Shown here piece by piece: positions 29,201 through 37,110 of a stretch of 64,000 bases of DNA (positions are counted from its first letter, which is position 1; every line of letters begins with the position of its first letter). The DNA is from Fretibacter rubidus (lineage in GTDB: Bacteria > Pseudomonadota > Alphaproteobacteria > Caulobacterales > Maricaulaceae). The position numbers were made by a program, and so were the translations under genes. A model generated the notes under the pieces. That model worked only from the letters and a program-made list of their open reading frames with translations. It made no database searches and was not told the origin of the DNA. Location: positions 186,001 to 250,000 of the forward strand of contig NZ_CP163423.1 in NCBI RefSeq assembly GCF_041429785.1. Direction: 5' to 3'.

Positions 29201-29325
29201 GGTCAATTTATCACGCGCAGCCGCGCATCCAATATGAAAATATTTACGGCGATTATGACCATCTGTCGCGCCGCGCAGAATGGGCCAAGGCGGGTGACAA
29301 TGACACTAACGGAGGCGAGGGATGA
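26221..29325 (+). CDS. addB: Double-strand break repair protein AddB, alphaproteobacterial type
   Basis: Large subunit of the AddAB helicase-nuclease, which processes DNA ends for RecA. 1034 residues. The centre includes IIAGSTGTLGATARLM and the LGPLEARML and GGLNEGIWP motifs of the alphaproteobacterial AddB family, with a C-terminal RecB-type nuclease domain (VDYKTGKPP). Start may be ATG 26221 or GTG 26236, the latter making a GTGA overlap with murU. addA follows with a 4-nt overlap. Confidence 0.95.
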   Translation: MGKLGVSDYDPADKLPVFTMPSGVDFLGSLAAGLRAQYGEGLSDALILLPTRRAVRALGDAFVDLAREDGKGVTLLPRMRPLADIDPDEPPFEIGDLAARVPREISGMQRRFDMAKIVTAYHHKISSLPITPAGTLAMADQLLMILDDADMEEVDLSKTGALTDIAKMATEHYQNAAELFKIISDYWPKYLAEQNAIGPMARRVALLNALTELWSETPPDYPVIIAGSTGTLGATARLMGCVARLADSQIILPGLDVNLRTAAWDAIGAEHPQNALKNLLSVIGIDRADVRDFTPLIGLTGSLSGRRRVISEALVPVPETNDWPTQINIVRHEKEGYDPFEVAFKGLSLIEAETDDEEAMSIALIMRETLEAPDATAALVTPDPALARRVKAKLRRWDVNVDYSQGEPLEETQMGAYLAGLMRVIIDPENPVHLAFIAKHPLSAMGWDGGRLSQAWRRIERKALRGPRRSIKNIDAMRFDKNHYGRDIFDDDDRAAIDDLIAFDNVIKQTIDALSGPCHADVWARNLTTLAETLATTDDTPGMARLWLGEAGEKAALLLTQLIEHGGLLPAMDAGHFADVFGNLMRGQVVRPRYGTHPRLQILGPLEARMLWADTVVLGGLNEGIWPVAPTVEPFLSRSMRRALGLSLPERRYGLSAHDFAELASNPKVILTRSKRTDSGPAVASRWLWRLQTLARGAHMNADGMDMSRDMFKPDQDYLGWARAVDAVDAQAVSAIERPEPAPPLDARWPKGRQISVTRLTTLIRDPYAHYARTILGLEPLDNLDSGLDARVLGTSIHGVLEDFSKRFGDTVPDDAREILAGDLAASLSALNVPDATVYAERPRLERIAGKYLDWFSKSRADGWHTAGLEVSGKMSVSAKGGEFQATAIADRIDYRSGQYRLVDYKTGKPPSTNVIKAGFDAQLPLQVVMIDQDGFKDMHGTVGDMSYLSLQGFNDDPPFHSLQTGRSVWSPEDYAQAAEEALQKLIDYFDTDGSIYHAQPRIQYENIYGDYDHLSRRAEWAKAGDNDTNGGEG

Positions 29326-32300
29326 GCGCCGTAAAACCTCCGCAACCCGATTATGACCGCGCCGTGCATTACCAAACGCTGGCTGCGGATCCGTCGCGCA
29401 GTGTCTTTGTCTCGGCCAATGCGGGGTCTGGTAAAACCCATGTCCTGGTCAATCGCGTGTCGCGTATATTACTGTCCAATAGTGATGTCACACCGCAAGA
29501 TATCCTGTGTCTGACCTATACAAAGGCGGCGGCGTCAGAAATGCAAACGCGGCTATTTCAAACACTGGGTGAATGGTCTGTTATGCCAGAGGCGGCTCTG
29601 CGTGAAAAATTAAACACGCTTTATAACCGCCCTGTTGATATCGATTTGGGTGAAGCGCGGCAATTATTTGCTAAAGCGCTAGAGACGCCCGAAGGCCTAA
29701 AGGTGCAAACCATTCACGCTTTTTGCGAACGTGTTTTGTCGCGTTTCCCAGTTGAGGCGGGAATCCTACCAGGGTTTGAGCCGCTGGATGATAGCGAGGC
29801 CAGCGCGTTATTTGGCCAAGTTTGGCAGGGATTAATTGAACGCGCATATGCCAATCCGCATTCTGATTTGGCGCTGGCGTTAAACGATCTGGTTGCCAAT
29901 GACGCCCCCTCCACGGTCGAAGCGCTGCGCAATTGGATGGCCTATAATGTGCCCAAAATAGAGGATTGGGTTAGCGCGGGCGGCGTGGAGCCATTGCGCG
30001 CACGGTTAGGGATTGCTGCTAGCGAGACCGAAGACAGCTTGAAAGCCAAAGTCTGGGCGGCGGTGGATAAGACCTTGTTAAAACCTGCCGCGACAGCACT
30101 GGTAGCTTCCGGTAAAAAGCAAGCGGAAAAAGGTCAACTGTGTCTTGATGCGCTGGCTGAAACTGACCCTATAAAAGCCTTTGATCTATATGCCCGCGCG
30201 ATTTTTAAAAAATCTGAACGCACGCCGACAGGTCAAATTGGCGGCAAGACAATGCCAGACGCTGTCACAGAATTTTTCGGTGATTATAACAGCGTCGACA
30301 GCGCGGAAATGCAGGGCATGGCGCGGGCGGGACAAGACCTCTCGGCACTGACAATTTTGCGGCGCACGGAAACGGTGTTCATCATCGCCAAAGATTTTGC
30401 GGCCACTTACAAAGTCGCCAAAGCTAGCGCACGTGTTCTCGACTTCTCTGATCAAATCTTGCTCGTGCGTAATCTTCTGACCCGCTCAGAGGTATCAGAG
30501 TGGGTGCGCTATAAAATGGATATGGGGATTAAACATATCCTTGTGGACGAAGCCCAAGACACAGCCCCAGAACAATGGGATATTATTGACGCGCTGGCGG
30601 ACGCCTTTGAGCATGACGAAAAAGACCGTCACTTGCCCCGCACACTTTTTGCGGTGGGTGATGAAAAGCAATCGATTTATTCTTTCCAAGGCGCAGACCC
30701 CACTGTCTTTATTGGCAAGTCGCAGTTTGAGACAGAGCCTGATAATGCCATTCGGATGCGCATGTCGTTTCGCTCTGCGCCGGCCGTGCTAGAGGCTGTT
30801 GATGCAGTCTTTGTCGGGCAAGGCGGCTTGCAACAGATGTTTGGCGCAGATTATGTCCCGCCCGCCTCTGACCTGATTACCCATACGGCTAAACGCGAAA
30901 TTCCAGGGTTGGTCGAATTATGGCCGCTGTCCCCGCCGCCTGTGACCACAGAGGATGAAGTTCCTTATGACCCGCGCCCTGTTGATACCGAAGGCCAAGA
31001 CGGCGCGAGGGAGAAACTAGCGCGCGCCATTGCGACCCAAGTCAAAGACTGGATTGATAAAGGCGAGCTAATTACCAAATTTGATAAATCAGCCGTGGGC
31101 GGTGCGCGCGAAGTGGTGCGCCCCATGCAAGCGGGTGATGTTTTGATATTGGTGCGCAAACGCTCAGGCGCGTTTTTCAACGCTGTCATCCGAAATTTAA
31201 AACGTGCTGGTGTTCCTGTCGCGGGGGCTGACCGGTTGATATTATCAGACAGCATCGCGGTGCAGGACCTTATGTCGCTCGCGCGATTTGTTTGCTTACC
31301 CGAAGATGATCTCGCCTTGGCTGAAGCGTTAAAAAGCCCGTTGTTTAATATTTCAGAGACGCAATTGTTTGAGGTGGCGGCGGGACGAAAAGGACGTTTA
31401 TGGCCTGCGCTTAAACACAGCGATCAGCCTTGGGCAAAAGATGTGGTCACTGCGCTGACATCCATTTTATCAGCGTCACGACGGCTTGCGCCTTATGAGT
31501 TTTTTGAAACTGTTCTTAACCGCCTCTTGCCTGACGGTACATCGACAGTGCGCCAGTTTTACGCGCGGCTATCTATGGAGGTCGAAGACCCGATTGCGGC
31601 GTTTCTGGCCAAGGCGCTGGCCCATCAACGCCAAAGCGCGCCGTCGCTTCAGCATTTTGTGCATAGCTTTGGCGGTGATACGGGCGAGCTAAAACGGGAA
31701 ATGGACGGCAGCCATAACCAGGTCCGCGTCATGACGGTCTACGGCGCAAAGGGCCTAGAAGCCCCCGTCGTCATCCTGCCCGATACAACGCAAATACCCG
31801 GCGCGCGTGACGCCACAGATAATGGCCTACTTAATCTGGATGATAACACATTTGCGCGCCTTGGCGGCGGGGCCGATACGCCAGAGGTGCTAGAGACGAT
31901 AAAAGAGGCGCGCGTCAAAAGTGCGACCGAAGAATATTTGCGGCTTTTATATGTGGCCATGACCCGCGCGGAAAGTCGGCTTCTAATCTGCGGTTATAAA
32001 TCAGGGCGCGTCCCAAAAGACGACCTCTACCCGAAAGCGCCAGAGGGGAGTTGGCATGATTGGGCGGCGCGTGCGCTGATGTCGCTAGACGGATGTTACC
32101 GGGTAAAGACGCCGTTTGACGTCGAGGGTGAGGGCGGCATTGCGGGGCTGGCTTATGGCGCGCGACCCGTTTTAGGCGGGACAGATGAAACCGTCGATAA
32201 TGTGAGTGTTACTGCGGATTTGCCGTCTTGGATTACCACGCCCTGCGAGGCTCCACGCCTGCGTGAACGCCGCGTAACGCCGTCCCATCTGCTTGCGCCG

Positions 32301-32864
32301 CCGCCGGGTCTGGACGCGCCGCTACGCTCGCCCTTGGAAACGCCTGTGCCTGTTTATCGCCGCGGTATGCTTATCCATAAACTACTTGAACTGCTGCCCG
32401 ATGTTACGCCTGATGCGCGGCGTAATGCTGCTGCGCGGTTCTTGGACAGTCACGGGGACCTGCCGCAATCGTTGCGGGATGACATAGAAACCGTCGTGTT
32501 TTCTGTGCTGGACAACCCCGCGTTTGAGGCAATTTTCGCGCCGGGCACACGGGCAGAAATATCGCTTGCGGGCCGCGCCGATAGCTTGCCTGCCTCTGTT
32601 TATCTCAACGCGCAAATCGACCGCCTGTCAGTCAGTGAGGCGGAGGTGTTTATTGTGGATTATAAATCCAACCGACCGCCGCCGACCGACCCGCATGATG
32701 TTTCGCCAAGCTATCTTGGCCAAATGGCGGCCTACCGCGAAATGGCGCGCACGCTTTACCCGACTAGAACGGTCACTTGCGGTCTGTTGTGGACGGACGG
32801 CCCGCATATGATGATTTTGCCAGACGCACTTTTAGATGCGGCTTTGGAGCAGATTCCAAAATAG
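29322..32864 (+). CDS. addA: AddA helicase-nuclease subunit
   Basis: 1180 residues. UvrD-type helicase with Walker A SANAGSGKTHVLVN near residue 33, Walker B VDEAQDT and GDEKQSIYSFQGADP, and the late helicase motifs TVYGAKGLEAPVV and LLYVAMTRAE. The C-terminal nuclease domain shows IVDYKSNRPPP. It works with AddB in end resection. Overlaps addB by ATGA, completing a coupled run that starts at tsaE. Confidence 0.96.
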   Translation: MSAVKPPQPDYDRAVHYQTLAADPSRSVFVSANAGSGKTHVLVNRVSRILLSNSDVTPQDILCLTYTKAAASEMQTRLFQTLGEWSVMPEAALREKLNTLYNRPVDIDLGEARQLFAKALETPEGLKVQTIHAFCERVLSRFPVEAGILPGFEPLDDSEASALFGQVWQGLIERAYANPHSDLALALNDLVANDAPSTVEALRNWMAYNVPKIEDWVSAGGVEPLRARLGIAASETEDSLKAKVWAAVDKTLLKPAATALVASGKKQAEKGQLCLDALAETDPIKAFDLYARAIFKKSERTPTGQIGGKTMPDAVTEFFGDYNSVDSAEMQGMARAGQDLSALTILRRTETVFIIAKDFAATYKVAKASARVLDFSDQILLVRNLLTRSEVSEWVRYKMDMGIKHILVDEAQDTAPEQWDIIDALADAFEHDEKDRHLPRTLFAVGDEKQSIYSFQGADPTVFIGKSQFETEPDNAIRMRMSFRSAPAVLEAVDAVFVGQGGLQQMFGADYVPPASDLITHTAKREIPGLVELWPLSPPPVTTEDEVPYDPRPVDTEGQDGAREKLARAIATQVKDWIDKGELITKFDKSAVGGAREVVRPMQAGDVLILVRKRSGAFFNAVIRNLKRAGVPVAGADRLILSDSIAVQDLMSLARFVCLPEDDLALAEALKSPLFNISETQLFEVAAGRKGRLWPALKHSDQPWAKDVVTALTSILSASRRLAPYEFFETVLNRLLPDGTSTVRQFYARLSMEVEDPIAAFLAKALAHQRQSAPSLQHFVHSFGGDTGELKREMDGSHNQVRVMTVYGAKGLEAPVVILPDTTQIPGARDATDNGLLNLDDNTFARLGGGADTPEVLETIKEARVKSATEEYLRLLYVAMTRAESRLLICGYKSGRVPKDDLYPKAPEGSWHDWAARALMSLDGCYRVKTPFDVEGEGGIAGLAYGARPVLGGTDETVDNVSVTADLPSWITTPCEAPRLRERRVTPSHLLAPPPGLDAPLRSPLETPVPVYRRGMLIHKLLELLPDVTPDARRNAAARFLDSHGDLPQSLRDDIETVVFSVLDNPAFEAIFAPGTRAEISLAGRADSLPASVYLNAQIDRLSVSEAEVFIVDYKSNRPPPTDPHDVSPSYLGQMAAYREMARTLYPTRTVTCGLLWTDGPHMMILPDALLDAALEQIPK

Positions 32865-32894
32865 AATACTGAATAGATTCCCAACGTGCTGTCC

Positions 32895-32923
32895 TTGACG
32901 GGGTCGGGCGCGCTTCCTACCTA
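32895..32923 (+). promoter_or_regulatory. Candidate promoter of trxA
   Basis: TTGACG (32895-32900) as -35 is followed after exactly 17 nt by TACCTA (32918-32923) as a weak -10. It sits in the short gap between addA and trxA, so trxA can be transcribed alone as well as by read-through. Promoter activity is inferred. Confidence 0.5.
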
Positions 32924-32950
32924 CAGTAAAAGTTAATCTAAGGAGTTCCC

Positions 32951-33271
32951 ATGGCCACCGTAAAAGTCACAGATAGCAGTTTTAAAGACGATGTTTTGGG
33001 CAGTTCTTCGCCCGTCCTTGTAGATTTTTGGGCGGAATGGTGTGGTCCCTGTAAACAAATCGGCCCAGCGCTGGAACAAATTTCTGACGAAATGGGTGAC
33101 CGCATTAAAGTTGCTAAGGTCAATATTGATGACGACCCTGAAACACCCGCGAAATTTCATGTGCGAGGTATTCCGACGCTCATGATTTTCAAAGACGGTC
33201 AGGTCGTGGCAACGAAGGTCGGTGCCATGACCAAAACCAAGCTAGAAGAATGGGTATCAGAGCACGCCTAG
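32951..33271 (+). CDS. trxA: Thioredoxin
   Basis: 106-residue disulfide reductant with the active site WCGPCK and the conserved cis-Pro in GIPTLMIF. Reduces cytosolic targets such as ribonucleotide reductase. A strong AAGGAG ribosome-binding site precedes the ATG. The addAB-trxA neighbourhood is common in alphaproteobacteria. A clear terminator follows. Confidence 0.97.
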   Translation: MATVKVTDSSFKDDVLGSSSPVLVDFWAEWCGPCKQIGPALEQISDEMGDRIKVAKVNIDDDPETPAKFHVRGIPTLMIFKDGQVVATKVGAMTKTKLEEWVSEHA

Positions 33272-33290
33272 TCGCGCTGATATGTGTTTT

Positions 33291-33321
33291 TAAAGCCCCT
33301 CCATCGTGAGGGGCTTTTTTT
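33291..33321 (+). terminator. Rho-independent terminator after trxA
   Basis: The stem AAGCCCCTC / GAGGGGCTT with a short CATCGT-type loop is followed by a run of T residues, directly after trxA. It also protects trxA from the convergent lipoprotein gene. Confidence 0.9.
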
Positions 33322-33325
33322 ATGG

Positions 33326-34057
33326 TCAGTCAGCGCTGACGTCTGCCTTATTCTTCCTATTCCAATCCGCGCAATAGCTGCGTTGGTTTGGCGTATTATA
33401 ACCGGGGGCTCTGGCGCATATTTCTTTGGCGGTTTTCGGTGTTGTTTGCTTTCGCGCCCGACTATCGCGAAGTTTTTGCACCTCTGGGTCGGGCACGACC
33501 TCTGTGCCTTTGGGGACCATGGTAATGACAAGCGGATTAGGCGACAACTGCATGGCTGCGCCAGACGCGGCATCGACCAACATAAAAGACCCGCCGACAC
33601 CAACGGCCACAATCGCGGCAGGCCCCGCCACTGCGGCAAAACCAAGACTGGTCGCGCCGAGCGAGGCCCCAACACCTGCGCCAACCCCTGCCAAGGATAG
33701 TCCAGTGACGGCACCCCCCGTCGCGGACGGTGCAAGGTTGCGACGGCTGAGGCCGGACGTTATCGCAAATTCCAAAGGTTCCATTCCGGGATAGGTCAAT
33801 GTCGCAATTGTATTCGTTCGGCGGCTGAGTTTTATTTCGCAAGGTGTGGGGGAACAGCTAAAATACTCTGGCTCCAGTGATTTATCTTTGCGGCGCGCAG
33901 CTTTGCTCGCCGTTGTCTCAATATCTGTGGTTACGGTAACCCCGGGCGGTACAGTTTCAAAACGCACACGCTCTGTTGTGCCTTTGGAAATCGTTGCGCA
34001 AGCTGGCAAGGACAGCATGCAAAATAAGATTAATAGGGGCCGCAAAATCGATGTCAT
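33326..34057 (-). CDS. Lipoprotein with PEGA-like domain, paralogue 1
   Basis: 243 residues. Lipoprotein signal peptide ending LPAC (MTSILRPLLILFCMLSLPAC). The mature N-terminus ATISKGTTERVRFETVPPGV resembles PEGA-type domains with CSPTPCEIKLSRR. A Gly/Ala-rich hydrophobic stretch follows (ATGGAVTGLSLAGVGAGVG), perhaps membrane-associated. Clearly paralogous with the next gene upstream, which it overlaps by 4 nt. Function unknown. Confidence 0.78.
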   Translation of the reverse strand: MTSILRPLLILFCMLSLPACATISKGTTERVRFETVPPGVTVTTDIETTASKAARRKDKSLEPEYFSCSPTPCEIKLSRRTNTIATLTYPGMEPLEFAITSGLSRRNLAPSATGGAVTGLSLAGVGAGVGASLGATSLGFAAVAGPAAIVAVGVGGSFMLVDAASGAAMQLSPNPLVITMVPKGTEVVPDPEVQKLRDSRARKQTTPKTAKEICARAPGYNTPNQRSYCADWNRKNKADVSAD

Positions 34058-34863
34058 GGATTGCTCTCACTGTTTGGCAACTCTGCCAGTGGCGTCTTTA
34101 GTGATGGTTTGCGCCGTCTTTGCCGCACACCGTCAACATTGGGGTCAAGGGTGTATTGCGCTCTGTCTTTGGCAAGGCGAACAAAAAGGGGATTGGGATA
34201 AATTGAATGATCGGCGCCTGTCACGGCGTCGGTTGTATCGGCGGCTAGCGTATAGGACGCCGCCCCAAATAAAATCATCCCGCCCCCGATTAAAGCTCCT
34301 CCCGCGAGCGGCGCGACAAGCACTGTGCCTGATTCAAGCACAGCGGTTCCAGCAATAAGCCCCGTGCTGGCGGCAGTACCAAGAGCCACATTGCCTCGGA
34401 TCAGGGGGTCTTTGATATCCGCAGGGTCTGCGAGTGAGACGGCTGTGCCGCTTTTGACGGGCGCATCGGTCGTGGCCGCTATGGGCGAGCGGCTATCGCG
34501 CTGTCGTGCGGCGGCTTGTTTTTTTAGCCGCGTTTTCTCGCGGTATCGCCGTTCGCTACGGTGATCTGAAAATACAGCAGCTTCATAGGGCGCGTAATCC
34601 TTATGCTCGATTAAAACAACGGCTTCCGTGCGGCGCGGCAATTTGAAAGAACAGGGCGTTGGCTCGCAGCCAATATAGGCTGTCTGAGTATCGCGGGGCA
34701 TTTTTACTATATCGGTATAGGCCCGCGCGCCGGGGGGCTCGGTAATGACCTTTATAGTTTCATGCGTGCCTTTGGTCACCGTCGCGCAGGCGCTCAGCAA
34801 TATTAGAGGCAATCCCACTAAAATATTAAAGCGCGCCCTCTGATATGCCTTGGTTTTAGCCAT
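34054..34863 (-). CDS. Lipoprotein with PEGA-like domain, paralogue 2
   Basis: 269 residues. Signal peptide with lipobox LLSAC, then CATVTKGTHETIKVITEPPG, and GCEPTPCSFKLPRR, matching paralogue 1 position by position. A Gly/Ala-rich region is again present in the middle (GTAASTGLIAGTAVLESGTVL), after which the sequences diverge. Overlaps paralogue 1 by ATGA, so the pair is one operon born by tandem duplication. Function unknown. Confidence 0.78.
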   Translation of the reverse strand: MAKTKAYQRARFNILVGLPLILLSACATVTKGTHETIKVITEPPGARAYTDIVKMPRDTQTAYIGCEPTPCSFKLPRRTEAVVLIEHKDYAPYEAAVFSDHRSERRYREKTRLKKQAAARQRDSRSPIAATTDAPVKSGTAVSLADPADIKDPLIRGNVALGTAASTGLIAGTAVLESGTVLVAPLAGGALIGGGMILFGAASYTLAADTTDAVTGADHSIYPNPLFVRLAKDRAQYTLDPNVDGVRQRRRKPSLKTPLAELPNSESNP

Positions 34864-35063
34864 GAAAAAACCGTGCAGAATGCCCGCGTCAAAGACAAAA
34901 CATCAAAGGTTTCACTCTATTTCATATCATTTCAGCATGTTTCAAAGGGCATTTGGTGCACTATTTTGATTTGTTAGGCCACATTGCCGTTGTGTTACAA
35001 AGATGAACGCACTGTTAACATGACTTTCAGCTTGGCCTCAGTCTTGCTATGGTAATAGGGCTT

Positions 35064-36782
35064 ATGACACATCTTATACGAACGCCTGTAAAAACTTTGA
35101 TCACCGCGCTTTGCTTATCAGCCGCCTTTAGCCTGCCAGCCCTAGCTCAATATAACCCAGAGACGGGTTATTACGAAACAAATGAGCGGGTCACGACAAA
35201 TCCGCAGGCCTTGGGCGCGACAACCGAAATTCGCGGGGCGTTGTCCCTACCAGAGATGAGCCCAGAGCAAATCGCGGCGGACATTGTGCGTGAATTTGAC
35301 CCGCAAACAGGCCTTCGGGTCAGTATCGCGCCGACATTTGATCCCTTTGAAGCCGACCCTAATTTGGCGGGGACAGCCAATCTGCGGACGGGTGCCTCTT
35401 CTGTTACGCTTGACGGGCAGCGGGTCATCGGCGGGGCTTATCTTGATTTATCGATGATTTATTCAACGGCCACTGACGATCCGTTTGATGTTCGCGGTTA
35501 TGACCGTGCGGTTTATGTGTCGGGACAGCCTGTGTCGCGCATATTGCAAGACGCGCAGACATTGGATTGTTCAACGAATACGACCGAAGTCGTTTATGAC
35601 GAAGGCTATAACCGGGGGTCATCATATGGCTATCTCGGCGGACTTTATGTGCTTTTCCCGCGCTACCGTGGGCACCGCGGTTATGGTCGGGGTTACGGCC
35701 ATCACCGGGGTTATGGCTCATATGGTTACGGACGTGGCCGGGGTCGCGACTATGGTCGTGGCGGTCGGGGTCATGGCGACGGATTTGGTCGCGGTGGTCG
35801 TGGTGGACATGGATCTGATGGCGGGCGTGGCCGGGGATCTGACGGTGGCCGTGGTGGTCGCGGATCTGATGGAGGTCGCGGCGGCCGGGGATCTGGCGGT
35901 GATAAGGGCTACAAAAAACACAACGGCAAGGTAACACCTGTTACGGATTTACCGAGCAATCCAGACCGTGTGCGCCGTATTCGCGACGCCACTGGAACGC
36001 CGACGCGTCGGACCGGCAATGGTACAAGAGGTCGGTCGAGTGATCGTCCCGTTACGCGTCCCAGAGTTGAGCGTCCCGGAACCGAGCGTTCAAGAGGAAG
36101 CCGCGGCACATCGCGCGATCGCATGAATGCCAAAAAAAGCAATCAACGCTCTGTGCCTGTGTCAAAGCGCATAAGCACTAGCGGCACGAACAGTCCTGTT
36201 TCGCGTCCAAGCTCTCGGCCAGCGACGCGTCCTTCTGTGTCGCGTCCTGTGTCCCAGCCCAGAGCTGTATCAAAGCCGCGTCCACAGTCGCGCCCGGTCT
36301 CCAAACCAAAGCCGCAGTCCCGTCCAGTGTCAAAACCGCGCAAGGTTGACCGCTCAACGGATCGCGAGTTTAGAAATCATAAATCATCCAAGTCGCGCAA
36401 GCATATGAACTTCTTTGCCAGTCCCGCGATTGTTGCCCCCGTGATGAGCGCCAGCGGTTACGCCCGTACAGATGTCTATCAAGACACACGCTGTATCCGT
36501 GAAGAAAAAGTCACGCTTCACATCCCGCAAGAACGCTTGGATGCGGCACGGTTTGATGGGCTGACGATAATTTTGCTTGATAGCGCAGGGGCTGAAGTGC
36601 CTGTTTATCTGCCCCCTAATTATATCGAAGGGTTCCGCCAAGCAGTCTCTGGCTATAGCGGTACGGTTACGCACTCTGGTGGCTATGCATCGCAGCCGCG
36701 CGTTATCCAACCCGCGCTTGACAGACCCGGCTATCCGCTGCGTGACCGCGCACCAACGCAGGGTGGGTATCCGCAGCAATAG
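35064..36782 (+). CDS. Exported Arg/Gly- and Arg/Ser/Pro-rich repeat protein
   Basis: 572 residues from ATG 35064 (AGGG upstream); an ATG at 35049 is also in frame. A signal peptide ends near PALAQ. After a folded-looking region of about 150 residues comes a Gly/Arg/Tyr/His-rich block (RGYGRGYGHHRGYG, then GGRGSDGGRGGRG repeats), then a basic Arg/Ser/Pro block with repeated SRPVSKPRPQ units. A C-terminal domain of about 150 residues (IREEKVTLHIPQERLDAARFDG) follows. No family recognised; likely a surface or periplasmic protein whose basic repeats bind an acidic polymer. Confidence 0.75.
   Translation: MTHLIRTPVKTLITALCLSAAFSLPALAQYNPETGYYETNERVTTNPQALGATTEIRGALSLPEMSPEQIAADIVREFDPQTGLRVSIAPTFDPFEADPNLAGTANLRTGASSVTLDGQRVIGGAYLDLSMIYSTATDDPFDVRGYDRAVYVSGQPVSRILQDAQTLDCSTNTTEVVYDEGYNRGSSYGYLGGLYVLFPRYRGHRGYGRGYGHHRGYGSYGYGRGRGRDYGRGGRGHGDGFGRGGRGGHGSDGGRGRGSDGGRGGRGSDGGRGGRGSGGDKGYKKHNGKVTPVTDLPSNPDRVRRIRDATGTPTRRTGNGTRGRSSDRPVTRPRVERPGTERSRGSRGTSRDRMNAKKSNQRSVPVSKRISTSGTNSPVSRPSSRPATRPSVSRPVSQPRAVSKPRPQSRPVSKPKPQSRPVSKPRKVDRSTDREFRNHKSSKSRKHMNFFASPAIVAPVMSASGYARTDVYQDTRCIREEKVTLHIPQERLDAARFDGLTIILLDSAGAEVPVYLPPNYIEGFRQAVSGYSGTVTHSGGYASQPRVIQPALDRPGYPLRDRAPTQGGYPQQ
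35640..36345 (+). repeat. Coding low-complexity repeats (RG-rich and RPVSKP-rich)
   Basis: Roughly 35640-35910 codes for GRG/GYG/GGRGSD units; roughly 36200-36345 codes for SRPVSKP-type units of about ten residues. The DNA has imperfect repeats of similar length, so copy number may vary between strains. Confidence 0.75.
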
Positions 36783-36891
36783 CGTTCTCCCTGATGTGCC
36801 GTATTGAGACATATTTGTATCAAAACGGCACAGTGTCCGTGCGGGGGGCCCATAAACCCGTCATAATCTCGCCATTTTGGGGAATTATGAC

Positions 36892-36908
36892 TTGGCATAA
36901 CGCTTGCA
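36892..36908 (+). promoter_or_regulatory. Sigma-54 (-24/-12) promoter candidate
   Basis: TTGGCATAACGCTTGCA matches the TTGGCAC-N5-TTGCW consensus with the GG and GC elements exactly 10 nt apart. Predicted start of transcription is about 36919. Such sites need an enhancer-binding activator; none is seen nearby. The match is direct; function is inferred. Confidence 0.6.
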
Positions 36909-36918
36909 ACGATAATGT

Positions 36919-37031
36919 TGAACAGATGGTGTCATCACTTTTCTGATCCCGACCTCGCCACTCCCACATCCGGCGCGGTCAACTTTTAGTCAAAACCACC
37001 TTCTCCCCGTCTTTATGGCGGGGATTTTTTT
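36919..37031 (+). ncRNA. Candidate sigma-54-dependent small RNA of about 113 nt
   Basis: Bounded by the -24/-12 promoter candidate and a strong terminator, with no open reading frame of note inside. It contains C-rich single-stranded-looking segments (CACTCCCACATCC, TTCTCCCCG) that could pair with ribosome-binding sites, as in several alphaproteobacterial small RNAs. Entirely inferred; no homologue recognised. The alternative is a long murI leader with an attenuator. Confidence 0.4.
37004..37031 (+). terminator. Rho-independent terminator upstream of murI
   Basis: Stem CCCCG (37005-37009) / CGGGG (37019-37023) with loop TCTTTATGG, followed by A and seven T residues. Confidence 0.82.
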
Positions 37032-37110
37032 GACTTGATTTTGCCCTATCGCCGTCATCTTTTTATGGTTTTAAACCCTTTGGTAAGGGGGCTTGCGGCA
37101 AAGCTGATCT

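Larger units (their letters stand above)
36783..37110. other. Intergenic region of 328 nt before murI
   Basis: No convincing protein gene. A 19-codon reading at 36886-36945 lacks a ribosome-binding site. The region holds a sigma-54-type promoter (36892-36908) and a terminator (37004-37031) that together suggest a small RNA; a murI promoter must lie in the last ~80 nt but is not obvious. Confidence 0.6.
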
